From DATKXU01 sp035528905 (GTDB lineage: Bacteria > Armatimonadota > UBA5829 > DTJY01): a DNA stretch of 34,739 bases. The stretch lies in contig DATKXU010000119.1 of NCBI GenBank assembly GCA_035528905.1, positions 1-34,739 on the forward strand, in the 5' to 3' direction. Of the stretch, positions 32,221 to 34,739 are shown in pieces; the stretch's first letter is position 1, and each line of letters opens with the position of its first letter. Below the pieces are notes generated by a model that made no database searches, was not told the origin of the DNA, and worked only from the letters and a program-made list of their open reading frames with translations. The translations under genes were made by a program, and so were the position numbers.

Positions 32221-32277
32221 CAAGCCACCGGCGGAGGCATGTTCAAACATGGCCTGTCTCGCGTGGCTGGCGGCTTG
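32221..32277 (+). other. Nested hairpins after the BON gene
   Basis: An outer stem CAAGCC/GGCTTG (32221-32226 with 32272-32277) encloses an inner stem AGGCATGT with ACATGGCCT (32235-32255, one bulged G). No T-tract follows directly. It may be a terminator variant, an RNA-processing element or a repeat. The rest of 32278-32435 holds TTGACA at 32298-32303, a possible -35 for the next gene, without a convincing -10. Confidence 0.4.
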
Positions 32278-32435
32278 GTAGAAATACGTAGAATCGCTTG
32301 ACAATAGCCGAAACTTTTCCAGACTGTAAAACGTCTGAAGGAATAAAGTGTTATCATGGTTGCGATCAACCTGGTTCGGAGCCCCCAATTCCATAATGAA
32401 TAGACGCGGTTTGTACAGAAAGGAGCGTATCTAGG

Positions 32436-33212
32436 ATGAAACAGAAAGTTCTGATGGTTTTCTCTGCGATTGCACTGCAGGTACTTGTAGGGTCTCAATG
32501 CTATGCCGCTGCAGGTAGCTCTCAGGCCGTGGGCTTCATACCGGTAGATACCATTAACATGGAGAAGGCCCTGGCTGACAACAAAACATCGTGGGTGAAA
32601 CACGCAATGTGGCCGACTGATGAGACGGTTTCCTCCAAGAGGTATATGGGAGATGTAAAAGTCGAGATAGACCAGCTCCGCAATATGCTGGATAAAATGC
32701 TGTTGGAATCTTACAAGCCAACCAGTAAAGACCTGGAGGGAGTGGTTGCCCTTGCCGATCTTTGGGGCGTGGATGACTCCGACTACCTCCTGCTGCGCTA
32801 CACAACGAAGTCGGGGCTTCGCATTAACATTCAGGATGGGGGAAATATCTTCATGCTGGTAACCTTACCAGATAGCGTGCCTCTTTCAGATGTCGAGTCC
32901 CTCGTCAAGAAAACTGCCGAGACAATGCTGGATCTGTCGAAGACGAACCCTGAGAACCGAGACAAGCCTACGTTCTGGACTTGGTCTGTAGATATTGGAC
33001 CGTCAGTAACTGGGAAGTTACGTTATGGGCACTCTCCCGAAACGAACTACCCGGACTGGTATACGACCATCGGATGGTGGTCGGACGGTCGGCGTGTCCT
33101 TCTTCAGCTTTCGAAGTTCGACTTCAAGAAGCTGCCCACAATGTGTCACGTACCTCCGATGAAGCCTAGAAAGTTCAACTCGCGTGTGCAAACAGACAAA
33201 CCAAACGAGTAG
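32436..33212 (+). CDS. Secreted protein of unknown function
   Basis: The 258-residue product has a Sec signal peptide (KQKVLMVFSAIALQVLVGSQ, then CYAAAG). No catalytic or binding motif was recognised in the mature part. It contains a mixed alpha/beta stretch with repeated Trp-containing segments (TFWTWSVDIG, YTTIGWWSDG). AAGGAG precedes the ATG. A strong hairpin terminator follows 65 bp after the stop. It is independent of, but similar in layout to, the next secreted gene. Lower GC than the housekeeping genes suggests an accessory origin. Confidence 0.7.
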   Translation: MKQKVLMVFSAIALQVLVGSQCYAAAGSSQAVGFIPVDTINMEKALADNKTSWVKHAMWPTDETVSSKRYMGDVKVEIDQLRNMLDKMLLESYKPTSKDLEGVVALADLWGVDDSDYLLLRYTTKSGLRINIQDGGNIFMLVTLPDSVPLSDVESLVKKTAETMLDLSKTNPENRDKPTFWTWSVDIGPSVTGKLRYGHSPETNYPDWYTTIGWWSDGRRVLLQLSKFDFKKLPTMCHVPPMKPRKFNSRVQTDKPNE

Positions 33213-33276
33213 GAACCCAAAAAGTGACTTATGCCACACTTGAATACTAAGGCTATGTGAATGGCGTTACTTCAGG

Positions 33277-33311
33277 AAACAGGTGGTGTCGTGGCGGCCC
33301 CACCTGTTTTC
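33277..33311 (+). terminator. Rho-independent terminator of the secreted-protein gene
   Basis: AAACAGGTGG at 33277-33286 pairs with CCACCTGTTT at 33300-33309 and is followed by TC. The A- and T-rich stem base makes it usable in both directions. Confidence 0.75.
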
Positions 33312-33366
33312 TGCATTCCGCCCGGAGGAAGGTCACGCGCGATGCTTAATCTCCCCCAAGATCACA

Positions 33367-33390
33367 GGCCGCACATAAAACGGGCCGGGC
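33367..33390. repeat. 24-bp repeat, copy A
   Basis: GGCCGCACATAAAACGGGCC followed by GGGC matches 34372-34395 at 22 of 24 positions. Each copy lies downstream of one of the two secreted-protein genes and begins an imperfect or perfect GC-rich hairpin. On the minus strand the copy ends in GTTTTA, terminator-like. Nothing else is recognised between 33312 and 33529. Confidence 0.6.
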
Positions 33391-33529
33391 GCTGAGCTCC
33401 AGGCCCTGGCACGCTCGCCGTACAGTAGATGTAACCAATCCTCCCACTGTTTCGTACTATCTTCTCGAAGACGCCTCGGCCTGTGGAGAGTTGCTTAGAC
33501 GCCTATCTCTGGTGTATTGCTTTCGATGG

Positions 33530-33557
33530 TTGGGACCCTTGTAGTTGCGAGTAAAAT
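33530..33557 (+). promoter_or_regulatory. Possible sigma-70 promoter of the second secreted-protein gene
   Basis: TTGGGA at 33530-33535 and TAAAAT at 33552-33557 are separated by 16 bp, 18 bp before the ATG. The match is moderate. Confidence 0.4.
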
Positions 33558-33575
33558 ACCGCTGGGAGGAAAGAA

Positions 33576-34349
33576 ATGCAAACGTATCTGCGGTTGAAAT
33601 CTGTAACCTTGATGTTGTTCGGCGTTGCGGGCATGCTCTATGCCAGTTCCACGGTCTCGGGCAGTCCCTCGCCCGCGTTGGAAGTGGCTCTTGCTGCTCG
33701 GCTGTCTGCCCTACCTGCAAAGGAATCAGTCTCGTCGTGGGATCGGATGAAGCAGGTCTTGCAGCAGGCGAGGGGAGCTTGCCCGAAGTCACCTATAAAG
33801 GCGGGGTTTGAGTACGAAGGACCGAACAAGCCCTTACAGTGGCTTACCATTGAGCTTCCCGCTGGTACCCTGGGTGAGCAGTTGGACAAGCTATCCGCGG
33901 CTGCCGGCTATATTTGGCAGGCAAATGGCGACTGGATCAACTTCGTACCGAAGGCCAAGGCAACTGATCCGGATTACGTTATGAACCTGCGTATACCAGG
34001 TAAGGTGGTTCTGAGCCGCGAGCCCGACGAAAGCACATCCGTGAAGGAGTGGTTTGCGGCTCATCGGATCGTCTCGACTAGGATTGTAAAGTATCTTGAA
34101 CTGAAGTTCCGTTCTGGTCAGCCCCAGACTGTCAGCGAGGCGCCGTTACGCCCCGACCCGATTGTGCTCGACAATCCAACATTGCGTGAGTATTGGAACG
34201 CCCACTCGACGCTTTATGGCGAGGACGTGTATGCAGTGCAGATCAGCATAGTTCCGTCGCCAGAGGGCGGCGCTCCCCATATCTCTTGTCTTACGTCGGC
34301 AGGAAATTTCCCGCCTGTAAGAACGGAGGCGCAAGGGCCTGACCGGTGA
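33576..34349 (+). CDS. Secreted protein of unknown function
   Basis: The 257-residue product has a signal peptide (LKSVTLMLFGVAGMLYASSTV) followed by about 230 residues without a recognised motif. A segment around 90-130 (LTIELPAGTLGEQLDKLSAA, then GYIWQANGDWINFVPK) resembles the short secretin/TonB (STN)-type fold that accompanies outer-membrane systems, but this is only an impression. GGGAGGAAAG precedes the ATG. It stands alone, followed by a hairpin region and the pncB remnant on the other strand. Confidence 0.65.
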   Translation: MQTYLRLKSVTLMLFGVAGMLYASSTVSGSPSPALEVALAARLSALPAKESVSSWDRMKQVLQQARGACPKSPIKAGFEYEGPNKPLQWLTIELPAGTLGEQLDKLSAAAGYIWQANGDWINFVPKAKATDPDYVMNLRIPGKVVLSREPDESTSVKEWFAAHRIVSTRIVKYLELKFRSGQPQTVSEAPLRPDPIVLDNPTLREYWNAHSTLYGEDVYAVQISIVPSPEGGAPHISCLTSAGNFPPVRTEAQGPDR

Positions 34350-34371
34350 GCTGAGGAACGCATATGCGAGC

Positions 34372-34395
34372 GGCCGCACATGAAAAGGGCCGGGC
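34372..34395. repeat. 24-bp repeat, copy B
   Basis: GGCCGCACATGAAAAGGGCC followed by GGGC is the second copy of the element at 33367. Its end overlaps the terminator hairpin described next. Confidence 0.6.
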
Positions 34396-34413
34396 ATTCG
34401 ATGCCCGGCCCTT
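34381..34413 (-). terminator. Rho-independent terminator behind the pncB remnant
   Basis: A perfect 13-bp stem (AAGGGCCGGGCAT with ATGCCCGGCCCTT, loop TCG) is followed on the minus strand by a short T-run (TTTTCA counted from the stem end). It lies 26 bp after the stop of the remnant gene. Confidence 0.75.
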
Positions 34414-34438
34414 CTGGTTCGCGTCTCGGCGCTGGGCT

Positions 34439-34543
34439 TCACACCCAGCCGCGGAGCTTCATGGCCTCGGCCAGCATTGTCAGCTCGTATAGATCGGTGA
34501 ACAGGGGGCCGAGAGGCCCCATCCCGCATTCACCGGCGTCCAA
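34439..34543 (-). pseudogene. pncB: Nicotinate phosphoribosyltransferase gene remnant, N-terminal 34 codons
   Basis: A TTG start with AGGAGG 8 nt upstream opens a frame of 34 codons. It contains GPLFTDLYELTMLA, the characteristic N-terminal segment of nicotinate phosphoribosyltransferase (usual form LLTDLYELTMA), and then stops at TGA. The normal enzyme has roughly 400-500 residues; nothing downstream continues it, and a terminator follows. The start lies only 56 bp from the right repeat. Presumably a deletion removed the rest. A purposeful 34-residue peptide is less likely. Confidence 0.6.
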
Positions 34544-34599
34544 CGAAACCGCCTCCTAACCTAGAGTATTGTGCGTTTTCGCGCTCCGTAAACAAAAAC

Positions 34600-34739
34600 T
34601 GTAGGTTTGTCAAACATGTGTTACACCACCTCCTGGTAATGACGGAGCATCTGGGATGCGGAGCGCCACCCATGGGCCATCAGCGGCTGGCGGTTGGATT
34701 CTCCAAGGTAGCGGTTGAACTGGTCTTTGATATACTGCA
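34600..34739. repeat. 140-bp contig-terminal inverted repeat, right copy
   Basis: The segment is the exact reverse complement of bases 1-140; identity ends at 34600. Its inner edge TGTAGGTTTGTCAAACATGT is the presumed element terminus. The flanking sequences (34560-34599 against 141-180) are unrelated, as expected for independent insertions. Confidence 0.9.
34621..34737 (-). CDS. C-terminal fragment of an unrecognised, probably mobile-element protein
   Basis: This is the same 38 residues and TAA stop as at 3-119, read from the right edge inwards. It is partial because the window ends. Confidence 0.6.
   Translation of the reverse strand, partial: QYIKDQFNRYLGESNRQPLMAHGWRSASQMLRHYQEVV

Overview
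The window is a GC-rich stretch of bacterial chromosome, probably a metagenome contig, with standard housekeeping genes. Several traits point to the Armatimonadota or a nearby lineage (Chloroflexota or Actinomycetota type). These are a prepilin with the H-X9-DG type C-terminus, a DUF3662 FhaA protein beside a SEDS/penicillin-binding protein gene, short GTAGGGGC-type palindromic repeats, and a sodium symporter paired with a sugar-isomerase TIM barrel. This placement is an inference from gene content and is not certain.

Both ends carry the same 140-bp sequence in inverted orientation. It is the 3' end of an unrecognised, probably mobile-element gene plus its outer edge, so the contig most likely stops at two copies of a repeat. 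Just inside the left copy is a perfect sigma-54 promoter, then about 245 nt without a convincing gene, then a strong intrinsic terminator: a candidate non-coding RNA. A secreted metallophosphoesterase (+) and a single-chain restriction-modification enzyme (-) follow.

From 4.8 to 9.5 kb a minus-strand operon holds the conserved set rpmH, rnpA, yidD, yidC, khpB (jag) and mnmE, ending in a small membrane protein. Divergent from rpmH, where most bacteria keep dnaA, lies a gene with a DnaA domain-I-like N-terminus but no AAA+ ATPase. It heads a plus-strand cluster: prepilin-like protein, beta-propeller lipoprotein, TPR membrane protein and a tiny lipoprotein. Both lipoprotein genes have an in-frame TGA shortly after the lipobox, and in both a hairpin with a GGUC loop follows 18-21 nt later, as expected of a bacterial selenocysteine insertion element.

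From 14.2 to 22.6 kb the minus strand carries a PflX-like radical SAM protein, gltX, a HARE-HTH-like protein, rimO and ftsK. Next, on the plus strand, come three tRNAs (Arg-GCG, Arg-CCT, Ser-CGA) behind a near-consensus promoter. They are followed by a cell-wall gene in which an extracytoplasmic helix-hairpin-helix region, a complete SEDS glycosyltransferase and a complete class B penicillin-binding protein are fused. A HEPN-domain gene separates it from fhaA (two FHA domains), and a 38-aa membrane peptide resembling a stand-alone FhaB anchor overlaps the end of fhaA. The rodA-pbpA-fhaB-fhaA neighbourhood of other bacteria is thus present in rearranged form.

The right part has a symporter/TIM-barrel operon (-), a BON-domain protein and two unrecognised secreted proteins (+). 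A 34-codon remnant of a nicotinate phosphoribosyltransferase gene then lies against the right-hand repeat.
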